Shown one piece after another: positions 1 through 9,609 of a DNA stretch of 64,000 nucleotides. Numbering within the stretch: the stretch's first letter is position 1; each line of letters starts with the position of its first letter. Source of the DNA: Pseudomonas muyukensis (GTDB lineage: Bacteria > Pseudomonadota > Gammaproteobacteria > Pseudomonadales > Pseudomonadaceae); NCBI RefSeq assembly GCF_019139535.1, contig NZ_CP077073.1, positions 4,988,501-5,052,500 of the forward strand. The letters are read 5' to 3'. The position numbers were made by a program, and so were the translations under genes. Below the pieces are notes generated by a model. That model saw nothing but the letters and a program-made list of their open reading frames with translations. It made no database searches and was not told the origin of the DNA.

Positions 1-76
1 CAATACGCCGTGAAAATCAGGCGATCACTGTAGGGAGAGGCCAGCGGGTAGTTCTATAGGAAATGTCCGAAAACGA

Positions 77-100
77 TGAGGGCCACTCACGTGGCCCTCA
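77..100 (-). terminator. Rho-independent terminator after thrC
   Basis: A perfect 10-bp inverted repeat with a 4-nt loop lies 24 bp past the thrC stop. Read on the minus strand it is followed by a T-containing stretch (TCGTTTTC). It closes the hom-thrC transcript. Confidence 0.8.
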
Positions 101-123
101 AAGGATAAATACGACCGCGCGCC

Positions 124-1533
124 TTACAGCGGCTTGCCGCGATTGCCATGCTGGCTGACGAAGGCCTGCACGGTCTTCAGGTCGTTGGCCAGCACCGTGC
201 AACGCTCTTCACGGCTGAACAGGTCGCTCAGGTGGGCCGGCAGCTCCAGGGCCTTGCCGACGCCGGCCTGCTCCACCGCCTCGGGGAACTTGACCGGGTG
301 CGCGGTGCCCAGCACCACCATCGGCGTGTCCAGGCTGCGGCGGCACTCGCGGGCGGCCTTGACGCCGATCGCGGTGTGCGGGTCGAGCACCTCACCGGTA
401 CTGGCGAACACTTCGGCGATGGTCTCGCAGGTCTGCGCGTCGGTCACGGCCAGCGAATCGAACAGCTTGCGCGCCTCGGTCCAGCGATCCTGCTCGACAC
501 TGAAGCCGCCGCCCTGCTTGAAGGTGTCCATCAACTGGGCTACCGCCGCGCCATTGCGACCGTGCAGGTCGAACAGCAGGCGCTCGAAGTTGGACGAGAC
601 CATGATGTCCATCGACGGCGACAGGGTCGGGTGCAGGGCATCCTTGACGTACTGGTTGCCGCTCATGAAGCGGTGCAGGATGTCGTTGCGGTTGGTCGCC
701 ACCACCAGCTGGCTGATTGGCAGGCCCATGTTGCGCGCCAGGTAACCGGCGAAGATATCGCCGAAGTTGCCGGTCGGCACCGAGAACGCCACCGAACGGG
801 CCGGGCCGCCCAGCTGCAGGGCTGCGTGGAAGTAGTAGACGATCTGGGCCATGATCCGCGCCCAGTTGATCGAGTTGACCGCCACCAGGCGGGTGCCCTT
901 GAGGAATGACTGGTCGGCGAAGCTGGCCTTGACCATCTCCTGGCAGTCGTCGAAGTTGCCTTCGATGGCGATGTTGTGGATGTTGTCGCCGAGGATGGTG
1001 GTCATCTGCCGGCGCTGCACTTCCGACACACGCTGGTGCGGGTGCAGGATGAAGATGTCGACGTTGTCGCAACGGCGGCAACCTTCGATGGCGGCCGAGC
1101 CGGTGTCGCCACTGGTGGCGCCGACGATCACCACGCGCTCGCCGCGCTTGACCAGCACATGGTCGAGCAGGCGGCCGAGCAGTTGCAGGGCGAAGTCCTT
1201 GAACGCCAGGGTCGGGCCGTGGAACAGCTCCATCACCCACTCGTTGCCGTTGAGCTGGCGCAGCGGCGCCACCGCGGCATGGGCGAAGTTGCCGTAGGTT
1301 TCTTCGAGGATCTTCTTGAAGTCGGCATCGGCGATGCTGCCGTCGACGAACGGGCGCATCACCCGGAAGGCCAGTTCGTGGTACGGCAGGCCGGCCCAGG
1401 AGGCGATTTCTTCCTGGGTGAAGCGTGGCAGGTTTTCGGGGACGTACAGGCCGCCATCACTGGCCAGGCCAGCCAGCAGGACGTCTTCGAAGTTCAGGGC
1501 CGGAGCCTGGCCGCGGGTACTGATATAGCGCAT
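124..1533 (-). CDS. thrC: Threonine synthase
   Basis: Converts O-phospho-L-homoserine to L-threonine and phosphate in the cytoplasm, the last step of threonine synthesis. It is a PLP enzyme; the probable PLP lysine is K112 in the motif LAFKDFAL, preceded by FHGPT, and the phosphate-binding loop TSGDTGSAA follows about 30 residues later. The 469-residue length is usual for the proteobacterial ThrC type. It starts at MRYISTRG and lies 53 bp downstream of hom on the same strand, so the two are almost certainly co-transcribed. Confidence 0.97.
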   Translation of the reverse strand: MRYISTRGQAPALNFEDVLLAGLASDGGLYVPENLPRFTQEEIASWAGLPYHELAFRVMRPFVDGSIADADFKKILEETYGNFAHAAVAPLRQLNGNEWVMELFHGPTLAFKDFALQLLGRLLDHVLVKRGERVVIVGATSGDTGSAAIEGCRRCDNVDIFILHPHQRVSEVQRRQMTTILGDNIHNIAIEGNFDDCQEMVKASFADQSFLKGTRLVAVNSINWARIMAQIVYYFHAALQLGGPARSVAFSVPTGNFGDIFAGYLARNMGLPISQLVVATNRNDILHRFMSGNQYVKDALHPTLSPSMDIMVSSNFERLLFDLHGRNGAAVAQLMDTFKQGGGFSVEQDRWTEARKLFDSLAVTDAQTCETIAEVFASTGEVLDPHTAIGVKAARECRRSLDTPMVVLGTAHPVKFPEAVEQAGVGKALELPAHLSDLFSREERCTVLANDLKTVQAFVSQHGNRGKPL

Positions 1534-1586
1534 GGGACAAACCTTCGATGCTGGGCGCGGGCCACCCGGGCGGCCCGCCGCTGAGA

Positions 1587-2891
1587 TTAATTGAGCTGTT
1601 CGACGCGAATCCGCACGACCTTGCCGACTACGTCCTGCAGGGCTTCGAGGGCCACGATGGCGTCGTCGATGCGCTGCTCGACCACGCGGTGGGTCAGCAG
1701 GATCATCGGCACCAGGCCGTCCTGTTCCTCGGCCTCCTTCTGCATGATCGACTCGATGTTGATGCCGCGCGCCGAGAGGATGCTGGCGACCTGGGCGAGC
1801 ACGCCCGGGTGGTCCTTGGCCTGGATGCGCAGATAGTAGGCACTTTCGCAGGCCTCGATCGGCAGGATCGGATGGGCCGACAGCGCGTCTGGCTGGAAAG
1901 CCAGGTGCGGCACGCGGTTCTCCGGGTCCGAGGTCATGGCGCGAACCACGTCGACCAGGTCGGCGACCACCGACGAGGCAGTCGGCTCCATGCCAGCACC
2001 GGCACCGTAGTACAGGGTCGAGCCTGCGGCATCGCCGTTGACCATCACCGCGTTCATCACGCCGTTGACGTTGGCGATCAGGCGGTCATTGGGGATCAGT
2101 GTCGGGTGCACGCGCAGCTCGATGCCCTCGGCGGTGCGGCGGGCCACGCCCAAGTGCTTGATGCGGTAGCCCAGGGCCTCGGCGTAGTTGACGTCGGCGG
2201 TGGTCAGCTGGGTGATGCCCTCGGTGTAGGCCTTGTCGAACTGCAGCGGGATGCCGAAGGCGATGGACGCCAGGATGGTCAGCTTGTGCGCCGCGTCGAT
2301 GCCTTCGACGTCGAAGGTCGGGTCGGCCTCGGCATAACCCAGCGCCTGGGCTTCGGCCAGCACGTCGGGGAAGGCGCGGCCCTTGTCACGCATTTCGGTG
2401 AGGATGAAGTTGCCGGTGCCGTTGATGATCCCGGCCAGCCAGTTGATGCGGTTGGCCGACAGGCCTTCACGGATCGCCTTGATCACCGGAATGCCGCCGG
2501 CCACGGCTGCCTCGAAGGCGACGATGACACCCTTCTCGCGGGCCTTGGCGAAGATCTCGTTGCCGTGCACGGCGATCAGCGCCTTGTTGGCGGTGACCAC
2601 ATGCTTGCCGTTGTCGATGGCCTTGAGCACCAGGTCGCGGGCGACGGTGTAGCCGCCGATCAGCTCGATGACGATATCGATCTCGGGGTTGCTGGCCACG
2701 TCGAACACATCAGCGGTAATGGGGGTACCGGTAATCTGGCAGTTCGGGTTCGGCGAGCGCATGGCAATCTGTGCCACTTCAATACCGCGCCCGGCACGGC
2801 GGGCAATCTCCTCGGCGTTGCGCTGAAGTACATTGAAGGTTCCGCCACCGACGGTCCCCAACCCACAGATGCCTACTTTGACCGGATTCAC
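1587..2891 (-). CDS. hom: Homoserine dehydrogenase
   Basis: NAD(P)-dependent reduction of aspartate semialdehyde to homoserine, the branch point to threonine and methionine. The N-terminal Rossmann loop GLGTVGGG is at about residues 8-15, and a C-terminal ACT domain (DHPGVLAQVAS) suggests feedback control by threonine. I chose the GTG at 2891 (434 residues) rather than an upstream ATG at 2939. It has a GGGGAG ribosome site 6 bp away, and the glycine loop then sits at the expected distance from the N-terminus. thrC follows in the same operon. Confidence 0.95.
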   Translation of the reverse strand: MNPVKVGICGLGTVGGGTFNVLQRNAEEIARRAGRGIEVAQIAMRSPNPNCQITGTPITADVFDVASNPEIDIVIELIGGYTVARDLVLKAIDNGKHVVTANKALIAVHGNEIFAKAREKGVIVAFEAAVAGGIPVIKAIREGLSANRINWLAGIINGTGNFILTEMRDKGRAFPDVLAEAQALGYAEADPTFDVEGIDAAHKLTILASIAFGIPLQFDKAYTEGITQLTTADVNYAEALGYRIKHLGVARRTAEGIELRVHPTLIPNDRLIANVNGVMNAVMVNGDAAGSTLYYGAGAGMEPTASSVVADLVDVVRAMTSDPENRVPHLAFQPDALSAHPILPIEACESAYYLRIQAKDHPGVLAQVASILSARGINIESIMQKEAEEQDGLVPMILLTHRVVEQRIDDAIVALEALQDVVGKVVRIRVEQLN

Positions 2892-2973
2892 AGTGAACTC
2901 CCCATTGAACGGCCGGCACCTGCGCCGACCGTGAAACATGCCGTCACCCCATGACGACGGCGTACTGAATTGA

Positions 2974-3735
2974 TTACTTGGCGGCTTGTTGCTGGCCCGC
3001 CAGAGCCAGCTTGGCCACTTGTGGCGCCGGCTGGTAGCCCGGGATCACCTGGCCGCTCTCGAGCACGATCGCCGGCGTGCCGTTGACCCCGATCGACTGC
3101 CCCAGGGCGAACTGCTTGCCGACCGGGTTGGCGCACTTGGCGGCCTTGATTTCCTTGCCATCGACCATCTTGTCCAGCGCCGCGCGGCGGTCGCTGGAAC
3201 ACCAGACCGCCTGCAACTGCTCGTCACCCGGCGAGCCCAGCCCCTGGCGCGGGAAGGCGACATAGCGCACCTCGATTCCGCGACGGTTGAGCTCAGGCAC
3301 TTCGGCGTGCAGTTTATGGCAGTACGGGCAGGTGGTGTCGGTGAACACGGTGATGTGCGACTTGGTCTCGCCCTTGGCCGGATAAACCACCATCTCCCCT
3401 TTCGGGATGCCGTTGATCAGCTTGGCGACGCCTTCACGCTCGGTCTTCTCGGTGAGGTTGACCGGCTTGCCGTCCTGGATCTGGAACAGGTAGCCCTGCA
3501 TCACGAACTGGCCATCGGCGCTGGCGTACAGCACGCGCCCGCCCTGCAACTTGACCTCGTAGAGGCCATTGAGCGGGCTGCTGGCAACGCTCTCGACCGG
3601 CACTTCCAGTTCGAGGTTCTGCAACGACTTGCGGATCGCCTGCTCGGCGCCGGCGTTGGCGTCGCTGGCGGCAGCGACAGCAAAGGTACTGGCCAGCGCC
3701 AGGGCGGCGGCGGCGAAAATCTGGGTCACGCGCAT
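2974..3735 (-). CDS. dsbC: Thiol:disulfide interchange protein DsbC (periplasmic isomerase)
   Basis: Periplasmic disulfide isomerase that repairs wrongly paired cysteines, normally kept reduced by DsbD. A signal peptide covers about residues 1-23 (basic MRVTQ, then an Ala-rich core). The dimerisation domain follows, then a thioredoxin fold with the active-site CPYC at residues 136-139 and a second Cys pair in the C-terminal half. The start at 3735 has AGGAG 6 bp upstream; an upstream in-frame ATG at 3783 would bury the signal peptide. Length is 253 residues. It lies between xerD and hom on the same strand. Confidence 0.95.
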   Translation of the reverse strand: MRVTQIFAAAALALASTFAVAAASDANAGAEQAIRKSLQNLELEVPVESVASSPLNGLYEVKLQGGRVLYASADGQFVMQGYLFQIQDGKPVNLTEKTEREGVAKLINGIPKGEMVVYPAKGETKSHITVFTDTTCPYCHKLHAEVPELNRRGIEVRYVAFPRQGLGSPGDEQLQAVWCSSDRRAALDKMVDGKEIKAAKCANPVGKQFALGQSIGVNGTPAIVLESGQVIPGYQPAPQVAKLALAGQQQAAK

Positions 3736-3889
3736 GGGGTACTCCTGAAGGCGGACGGGGCCGTTGGGGCGTCGCTCGCGCATCGCGCGCGGCGAAAAAC
3801 AGGCCCTTGCAACAAACCGTCCAAGCCTACCACAACAGACCGGCGCAGTAGGGGTCCTCAGGCACCGGTCGGCGGAACATGAAAATCAT

Positions 3890-4786
3890 TCATCCACGTG
3901 GATGGTGCTGGGCATGCAGCTGTTGCAGGCGGGCCTTGGCGACGTGGGTGTAGATCTGCGTGGTGGACAGGTCACTATGGCCCAGCAGCATCTGCACCAC
4001 CCGCAGGTCGGCGCCATGGTTGAGCAGATGGGTGGCGAAGGCATGGCGCAGGGTGTGCGGCGACAGCGCCTTGCCGATCCCGGCGACCTGGGCGTGGTGC
4101 TTGATCCGGTGCCAGAAGGTCTGGCGGGTCATCTGCTCGCCCCGCTGGCTGGGGAACAGCACATCACTGGGGCGGCCATTGAGCAGTTCGGCACGACCAT
4201 CGCGCAGGTAGCGCTCGATCCATGTCACGGCCTCCTCGCCCATCGGCACCAGGCGCTCCTTGCTGCCCTTGCCCATCACCCGCAGCACGCCCTGGCGCAG
4301 GTTGACCTGGTCGAGGGTCAGGCTGACCAGCTCGGTCACCCGCAGGCCACAGGCATACAGGACCTCGAGCATGGCCCGGTCGCGCTGGCCGATGGCCTCG
4401 CCCAGATCGGGGGCTTGCAGCAGGGCCTCGACGTCGGCTTCCGACAACGACTTGGGCAAGGGCCTACCGAGCTGTGGCATGTCGACCTGCAGCGTTGGGT
4501 CGACGGCGATCATCCGCTCGCGCAGCAGGTAGCGGTAGAAGCCACGCACACCGGAGAGCATCCGCGCCGTGGAGCGCGGCTTGTAGCCTTGCTCGAAGCG
4601 CCAGGCCAGGTGCTCGAGGATCAGCTCGCGGCCGGCATCGGGCAACAGCACGTGCTTTTCCTGCAGCCAGCCGTTGAACAGCGCCAGGTCGCTGCGGTAG
4701 GAAGCACGGGTGTTGTCGGACAGGCCTTTTTCCAGCCAGAGGGCGTCGAGGAACTGGTCGATCAGGGGGTGGTCCAGTGCTGGCAT
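3890..4786 (-). CDS. xerD: Tyrosine recombinase XerD
   Basis: Resolves chromosome dimers at dif together with XerC under FtsK control. The 298 residues comprise an N-terminal SAM-like core-binding domain and a C-terminal catalytic domain. The complete catalytic set is visible: R149 (CGLRVTE), K173 (GKGSKER), H244 and R247 (HTLRHAF), H270 (LGHSDLST) and nucleophile Y279 (IYTHV). xerD followed by dsbC and hom is a conserved Pseudomonas order, which favours XerD over XerC or a phage integrase. Confidence 0.95.
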   Translation of the reverse strand: MPALDHPLIDQFLDALWLEKGLSDNTRASYRSDLALFNGWLQEKHVLLPDAGRELILEHLAWRFEQGYKPRSTARMLSGVRGFYRYLLRERMIAVDPTLQVDMPQLGRPLPKSLSEADVEALLQAPDLGEAIGQRDRAMLEVLYACGLRVTELVSLTLDQVNLRQGVLRVMGKGSKERLVPMGEEAVTWIERYLRDGRAELLNGRPSDVLFPSQRGEQMTRQTFWHRIKHHAQVAGIGKALSPHTLRHAFATHLLNHGADLRVVQMLLGHSDLSTTQIYTHVAKARLQQLHAQHHPRG

Positions 4787-4854
4787 GAAGACTCGATGGC
4801 AAACGGCGAAAAGGCGCTTAGTCTTTCATAACCAGGCATGCAGAGGGAGCCCGC

Positions 4855-6660
4855 ATGAACGAACAGCAGATTCTTTTGAGCGTCGGTGGCATCGGCGCGG
4901 CCGCGCTGCTCTGCCAATGGCTGGCCTGGCGCCTGAAATTGCCGGCGATCCTGTTCCTGCTGCTCTGCGGCATCCTGGCAGGCCCCATGCTGGGCTGGTT
5001 ACAACCTCAGGCCTTGTTCGGTCCGCTGCTGATGCCGCTGGTCTCCCTGGCCGTAGCGCTGATCCTGTTCGAAGGCAGCCTCACCCTGCATCTCTCGCAG
5101 TGGCGCGAGATCGGCAGCGTGGTACACCGCCTGGTCAGCGTCGGCGCGCTGAGCACCTGGCTGGTGATCGCCGTCGCCACCCACTGGCTGCTGGGCTTCG
5201 ATTGGCCCCTGGCAATCCTGTTCGGCACCCTGACCCTGGTCACCGGCCCCACGGTGATCGTCCCCATGCTGCGGGTGGTGCGCCCGAAGGCGGCGATTGC
5301 CAACATCCTGCGCTGGGAAGGCATTGTCATCGACCCGATCGGCGCGCTGCTGGCGGTGGTGGTCTACAGCTTCATCATCGCCAGCGCCGCCGGCAATGGC
5401 CTGAGCCAGAGCCTGGTAACCTTCGCCGGGGTGATCTTCTGCGGCAGCGCGCTCGGCGCCGCCGGTGGCTGGCTGCTGGGGCAGGTGATGCGCGAGCAGT
5501 GGCTGCCAGAATACCTGCACAACCTCGCCTCGCTGGCGGTGGTACTGGGCATCTTCATCGCCGCCAACCAGATCGTTCATGAGTCGGGGCTGCTGGCGGT
5601 CACCGTCATGGGCATGTGGCTGGCCAACATGCCCGGCGTAGATGTGCGGCAGATCCTGCACTTCAAGGAAAACCTCAGCGTGCTGCTGATCAGCGGGCTG
5701 TTCATCCTGCTGGCGGCGCGGCTCGACCTGCATGCGCTGCTGGCCCTGGGCCCTGCGGTACTGGCACTGCTGCTGGTGATCCAGTTGCTGGCACGACCGC
5801 TGAACGTCTGGCTGTCGACCCTGGGTTCACCCTTGAGCTGGCGCGAGCGCGCGCTTTTGGCTTGGATTGCGCCACGGGGCATCGTCGCCGCGGCGGTGTC
5901 GGCGATCTTCGCCATCCGCCTGGACGAAGCCGGCCATCAAGGCGCACTGCTGCTGGTGCCACTGACCTTCGCCGTGATCATCGGCACCGTGGTGCTGCAA
6001 AGCGCCACGGCAAGGCCGCTGGCACGCTTGCTCAAGGTCGCGGAGCCGGCGCCCAGCGGGTTTCTCGTCGTGGGTGCCAACCCACCCGCGCGCGCTATCG
6101 CCAAGGCGCTGCAACAACTCGGCTGCCGGGTGCTGCTGACCGACTCGAGCTGGGAGAACATCCGTGCCGCGCGCATGGAGAACCTGCCCACCTACTTCGG
6201 CAACCCGGCCTCCCAGCATGCCGATGCCCACCTTGACCTGGTCGGGCTCGGCCACCTGCTGGGGCTATCGCCGGCCGGGGAGATCAATGCGCTGGCCTGT
6301 GCGCGCTTTCGCCATGATTTCGGCCACGGCCGGCTGTTCGTGCTGGCCAGTGGTCTTGAGAAGCAACGCAGCGACAAGCACCGGGCCAGTGAGGAGCACC
6401 GCGGGCAATTGCTCGGCTCGCGCCCCTTGACCTACGGGCAACTGGCCAAGCTGCTGAACCAGGGGGCCGAGCTGTACAGCACCACGCTGACCGAGGCATT
6501 TACCTGGGCGGGCTACCAACAACTGCATGGCGAACGCGCAACCTTGCTGTTCGCCCGCGACAGCCAAGGCTGGGTGCATGTGGCCAGCCCGGAAAACCCG
6601 CTCAAGCCTCAACCGGGTTGGACGCTGGTGGCGCTGGTGGAACCGGAGCCCAACCTGTAG
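4855..6660 (+). CDS. Cation:proton antiporter with C-terminal nucleotide-binding-like domain
   Basis: Predicted inner-membrane Na+(or K+)/H+ exchanger of the CPA superfamily. Roughly residues 1-390 form a dozen hydrophobic segments and include the motif TGPTVIVPMLR and the acidic DPIGA element expected in the ion pathway. The C-terminal 200 residues begin with a Rossmann-like stretch (GFLVVGANPPARAIAKAL) resembling an RCK/TrkA_N regulatory domain. It reads divergently from xerD. The transported ion cannot be inferred. Confidence 0.85.
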   Translation: MNEQQILLSVGGIGAAALLCQWLAWRLKLPAILFLLLCGILAGPMLGWLQPQALFGPLLMPLVSLAVALILFEGSLTLHLSQWREIGSVVHRLVSVGALSTWLVIAVATHWLLGFDWPLAILFGTLTLVTGPTVIVPMLRVVRPKAAIANILRWEGIVIDPIGALLAVVVYSFIIASAAGNGLSQSLVTFAGVIFCGSALGAAGGWLLGQVMREQWLPEYLHNLASLAVVLGIFIAANQIVHESGLLAVTVMGMWLANMPGVDVRQILHFKENLSVLLISGLFILLAARLDLHALLALGPAVLALLLVIQLLARPLNVWLSTLGSPLSWRERALLAWIAPRGIVAAAVSAIFAIRLDEAGHQGALLLVPLTFAVIIGTVVLQSATARPLARLLKVAEPAPSGFLVVGANPPARAIAKALQQLGCRVLLTDSSWENIRAARMENLPTYFGNPASQHADAHLDLVGLGHLLGLSPAGEINALACARFRHDFGHGRLFVLASGLEKQRSDKHRASEEHRGQLLGSRPLTYGQLAKLLNQGAELYSTTLTEAFTWAGYQQLHGERATLLFARDSQGWVHVASPENPLKPQPGWTLVALVEPEPNL

Positions 6661-7145
6661 GCCAGCTAGCTGGCAGACCAGGCACCGCGGTGGATGGCAC
6701 CGGCTGCGCCGGTGTTCGCCGGCAAGCCGGCTCCTACACGTTTGCGGCGCACCCCGTCCCGTAGGAGCCAGCTTTGCTGGCGAAGCAGGCGGCGCGGAGG
6801 ATGGCACCGGCTTTGCCGGTGTTCGCCGGCAAGCCGGCTCCTACGCTGTTTTCGGCCTGGCATTGCCCGGTAGCCAGCTTGCTGGCGAACCAGGCGCCGC
6901 GGTGGATGGCACCGGCTTTGCCGGTGTTCGCCGGCAAGCCGGCTCCTACGCTGTTTTCTGCCTGGCATTGCCCGGTAGGAGCCAGCTTGCTGGCGAACCA
7001 GGCGCCGCGGTGGATGGCACCGGCTTTGCCGGTGTTCGCCGGTAAGCCGGCTCCTACACGTTTGCGGCGCACCCCGCCCCGTAAGAACCTGCGCGCCATG
7101 ACAGCACGGTGGCGCCTGCGTTCGCCAGCAAGGCTGGCTCCTACA
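6661..7145. repeat. Array of five BIME (paired REP) units, family 1
   Basis: Fills the gap between two convergent genes. Each unit is about 75-85 bp: a REP starting GTAGGAGCCAGC(T)TGCTGG, a core GGATGGCACCGGCTTTGCCGG, and an inverted REP ending GCCGGCTCCTAC. Units lie at about 6661-6736, 6761-6844, 6871-6950, 6975-7058 and 7081-7145. Two spacer types separate them in the order A-B-B-A (A begins ACGTTTGCGGCGCACCCCG, B begins GCTGTTTTC). The first and last units are the most diverged. No gene is visible here; ORFs across it are repeat translations. Confidence 0.85.
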
Positions 7146-7158
7146 AGAGCTCGAAACG

Positions 7159-7566
7159 TCAGGCGGCCGGCAGCACCGGTACCGGGCGCTTGTCTTCGTC
7201 GATGGCGACGAAGCTGAACACACCATGAATGGCGCGTTCGCGACCATCCAGGTACATGTTCTCGACGAACACGTCCACCTGCACCTGCAAGCTGGTATTA
7301 CCCACCTTGACCACACTGCCCACCAGCTCGACGATCGAACCGGCCGGGATCGGGTGCTTGAAGTCGATACGGTCGGTGGACACGGTCACCAGTGGCAGGC
7401 GGCAAAACCGGGTGGCGGCGATGAACGACACTTCGTCCATCCACGCCAGCGCCGTGCCGCCGAACAGGGTGTTGTGGTGGTTGGTGGTGTTGGGGAACAC
7501 CGCCTTGGTCACGCGGGTCACCGACAGCTCGGTGCGGCGCTGGATTTCCTGGTCTCTGTCTGTCAT
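7159..7566 (-). CDS. Acyl-CoA thioesterase, YciA-like hotdog fold
   Basis: Predicted to hydrolyse acyl-CoA to free acid and CoA in the cytoplasm. The 135 residues are the size of a single hotdog domain. The conserved block NTTNHHNTLFGGTALAWMDE near residues 25-44 contains the Asn-to-Gly and Asp positions typical of YciA-type enzymes. I chose the start MTDRDQE at 7566 over an ATG six codons upstream. It is separated from rplS by a strong terminator and is its own unit. Substrate chain length is unknown. Confidence 0.88.
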   Translation of the reverse strand: MTDRDQEIQRRTELSVTRVTKAVFPNTTNHHNTLFGGTALAWMDEVSFIAATRFCRLPLVTVSTDRIDFKHPIPAGSIVELVGSVVKVGNTSLQVQVDVFVENMYLDGRERAIHGVFSFVAIDEDKRPVPVLPAA

Positions 7567-7602
7567 CACCGGGTTACTTCGCAAGGGCAGAATTCAAAAT
7601 GC

Positions 7603-7630
7603 AAAAAAGCAGCCCGAAGGCTGCTTTTTT
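7603..7630 (-). terminator. Strong intrinsic terminator after rplS
   Basis: A 12-bp perfect stem flanked by A6 and T6 with a 4-nt loop (CGAA on the plus strand). It ends the rpsP-rimM-trmD-rplS transcript and could act in both directions. Confidence 0.93.
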
Positions 7631-7666
7631 CTCGCAAGGGGCCTCAGGCCACCAGGCAAACTGTAC

Positions 7667-8017
7667 TCAGGACAGTTTTTCCTTGATGCGAGCGGCTTTG
7701 CCGGACAGGTCGCGCAGGTAGTACAGCTTGGCTTTACGCACGTCACCACGACGTTTCACGGCCAGGCTGTCGATCTGTGGGCTGTAGGTCTGGAAGGTAC
7801 GCTCAACGCCTACGCCGCTGGAGATCTTGCGCACGGTGAAGGCGCTGTTCAGACCGCGGTTACGCTTGGCGATAACGACGCCTTCGAACGCCTGCAGACG
7901 CGAGCGGTCGCCTTCCTTCACTTTAACCTGGACGACGATGGTGTCGCCTGGTGCGAAGGTCGGGATCTCTTTGCTCATCTGCTCGGCTTCGAGCTGCTGG
8001 ATGATCTTGTTGGTCAT
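7667..8017 (-). CDS. rplS: 50S ribosomal protein L19
   Basis: Large-subunit protein at the 30S-50S interface. The 116 residues match the usual length, and the family signature [16 protein letters not shown] lies near the C-terminus. It is last of the conserved four-gene order rpsP-rimM-trmD-rplS, with a 42-bp gap after trmD, and is followed by a strong terminator. Confidence 0.98.
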   Translation of the reverse strand: MTNKIIQQLEAEQMSKEIPTFAPGDTIVVQVKVKEGDRSRLQAFEGVVIAKRNRGLNSAFTVRKISSGVGVERTFQTYSPQIDSLAVKRRGDVRKAKLYYLRDLSGKAARIKEKLS

Positions 8018-8059
8018 GCTGTGCTCCTAAGATGGATACGGGATCCACCATCGATACGT

Positions 8060-8812
8060 TTAACTATCGTCCCGCTCGCGGAGGTATTCCTCGAGCAGCT
8101 TCTTCTCTTCTCCAGAAAGCGAGCGACTTTCCAGAAGATCGGCGCGTCGTTCGAAGGTCCTACCAAGGGACTGCTTCATCCGCCAACGCCGGATATGTGC
8201 ATGGTTGCCACTTAGCAACACGTCGGGAACGCGCTGATCCGCATACACCTCAGGTCGGGTGTAGTGCGGGCAATCAAGCAGACCGTCGGTGAAAGAGTCT
8301 TCCTCCGCCGAGTCCACATGCCCTAAAGCTCCGGGCAGCAGCCGCGTAACCGCATCGATCAGTACCATGGCCGGCAGCTCGCCACCGGAAAGCACATAGT
8401 CGCCAATCGACCACTCCTCATCGACATGAGCCTCGATAAAGCGCTCGTCGATGCCTTCATAACGACCGGCGATCAGGATCAACGATTCCTGTTCGGCCAG
8501 GCCTTTGACCGCCTGCTGGGTCAGCTTGCGGCCTTGTGGCGAAAGGTAGATCACCTTTGCCGATGCTCCGGTCGCCTGCCTGGCGCTAACCAAGGCGTCT
8601 TCCAGAGGCTTGATCTTCATCACCATGCCCGGACCACCGCCAAACGGCCGATCATCCACGGTGTGGTGGCGATCTGTGGTGTAGTCCCGCGGATTCCAGC
8701 AGGTCACTTGCAGCAACCCCTGTTTCACCGCGCGGCTGGTAATGCCGTACTCCGTGATGGCCGAGAACATCTCGGGGAACAACGTGATGACGTCTACGCG
8801 AAGGTTACCCAT
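8060..8812 (-). CDS. trmD: tRNA (guanine37-N1)-methyltransferase
   Basis: SPOUT-class enzyme that methylates G37 of tRNAs reading CNN and GNN codons with S-adenosylmethionine, preventing +1 frameshifting. The trefoil-knot cofactor loop is visible as [17 protein letters not shown] near residues 134-150, and the N-terminus [16 protein letters not shown] is typical. Length is 250 residues. It begins 4 bp after the rimM stop, so the two are probably translationally linked. Confidence 0.97.
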   Translation of the reverse strand: MGNLRVDVITLFPEMFSAITEYGITSRAVKQGLLQVTCWNPRDYTTDRHHTVDDRPFGGGPGMVMKIKPLEDALVSARQATGASAKVIYLSPQGRKLTQQAVKGLAEQESLILIAGRYEGIDERFIEAHVDEEWSIGDYVLSGGELPAMVLIDAVTRLLPGALGHVDSAEEDSFTDGLLDCPHYTRPEVYADQRVPDVLLSGNHAHIRRWRMKQSLGRTFERRADLLESRSLSGEEKKLLEEYLRERDDS

Positions 8813-8815
8813 CGT

Positions 8816-9352
8816 TTAGAAGTCCGCGTCCCACTCAACCCGCATCACGCCTGCTTCCAGGTCGATACCGAGCACGCATTGCGCCGTATAGGGCAACAGA
8901 CGCTCGCGATCATCCAGGCTGCCTGCGCAGGGCTTGACCACCATTACATCGTTCGCGCCGGTCTCCAACAGGTGATCGATCGTGCCGAACAGTTGTTCGT
9001 CCTGATTGATGACCTTCAGGCCCACCAACTGGTACCAGTAGTACTCGTCGGCTGCCAGGTTGGGCAAAAGGCTCCGCGGGATGCAGATTTCGAAGCCGCT
9101 CAGAAGACGGGCTTCATCACGATCATCGAGGCCTTTGAGCTTCACGACCAGGCCCTTTTGGGAGCCACGACCGCTGACCAGCTCGACCTGCTTTACCTTG
9201 CCTTCGTGCCTGAGCGTCCAGCGCGGATAATCCAACAGGTTTTCAATCGGATCGGTAAAGGAGTACACCTTCACCTCGCCGCGAACGCCGTGAACCGAAA
9301 AAATCTTGCCAACGACGATCAGGTCGTCAGCCTTTTCTGGCGTCGCGTTCAT
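8816..9352 (-). CDS. rimM: Ribosome maturation factor RimM
   Basis: Assists late assembly of the 30S subunit head by binding S19. The N-terminal RimM barrel starts at VVGKIFSVHGVRGEVKV. The C-terminal PRC-barrel carries DEYYWYQLVGLKV at about residues 99-112. Length is 178 residues. It lies 5 bp from the S16 stop codon and 4 bp from trmD. Confidence 0.97.
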   Translation of the reverse strand: MNATPEKADDLIVVGKIFSVHGVRGEVKVYSFTDPIENLLDYPRWTLRHEGKVKQVELVSGRGSQKGLVVKLKGLDDRDEARLLSGFEICIPRSLLPNLAADEYYWYQLVGLKVINQDEQLFGTIDHLLETGANDVMVVKPCAGSLDDRERLLPYTAQCVLGIDLEAGVMRVEWDADF

Positions 9353-9357
9353 ACTGC

Positions 9358-9609
9358 TCAGGCTGCGGCCTTGGCAGCTTCCTTCAGCAGCTGAGCAACG
9401 CGCTCAGACGGCTGTGCGCCCTGGCTCAGCCAGTAGGTGACGCGCTCTTGGTTGACCGACAGCTTGACTTCGGCGCCCGATGCGATCGGGTTGAAGAAGC
9501 CAACGCGCTCAACGAAACGGCCGTCACGGGCGTTACGCGAGTTGGTCACGGTCAGGTGGTAGAATGGGCGCTTTTTCGAGCCGCCACGGGCCAGACGAAT
9601 GGTTACCAT
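9358..9609 (-). CDS. rpsP: 30S ribosomal protein S16
   Basis: Small-subunit assembly protein, 83 residues. It starts [19 protein letters not shown], the family N-terminus. The ATG at 9609 with AGGAA upstream is preferred to a longer reading frame beginning at 9663, whose extra 18 residues have no counterpart in S16. First gene of the operon; the 230-bp gap to ffh should hold its promoter. Confidence 0.97.
   Translation of the reverse strand: MVTIRLARGGSKKRPFYHLTVTNSRNARDGRFVERVGFFNPIASGAEVKLSVNQERVTYWLSQGAQPSERVAQLLKEAAKAAA

Noticed and set aside
1..76. Partial gene at the left window edge
   Set aside because: No frame with recognisable coding features runs into the window from the left before the thrC terminator.
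6661..7145. CRISPR-like regular repeats
   Set aside because: The repeats are long and palindromic and the spacers are themselves repeated (only two types). No cas gene is near. It is a BIME array.
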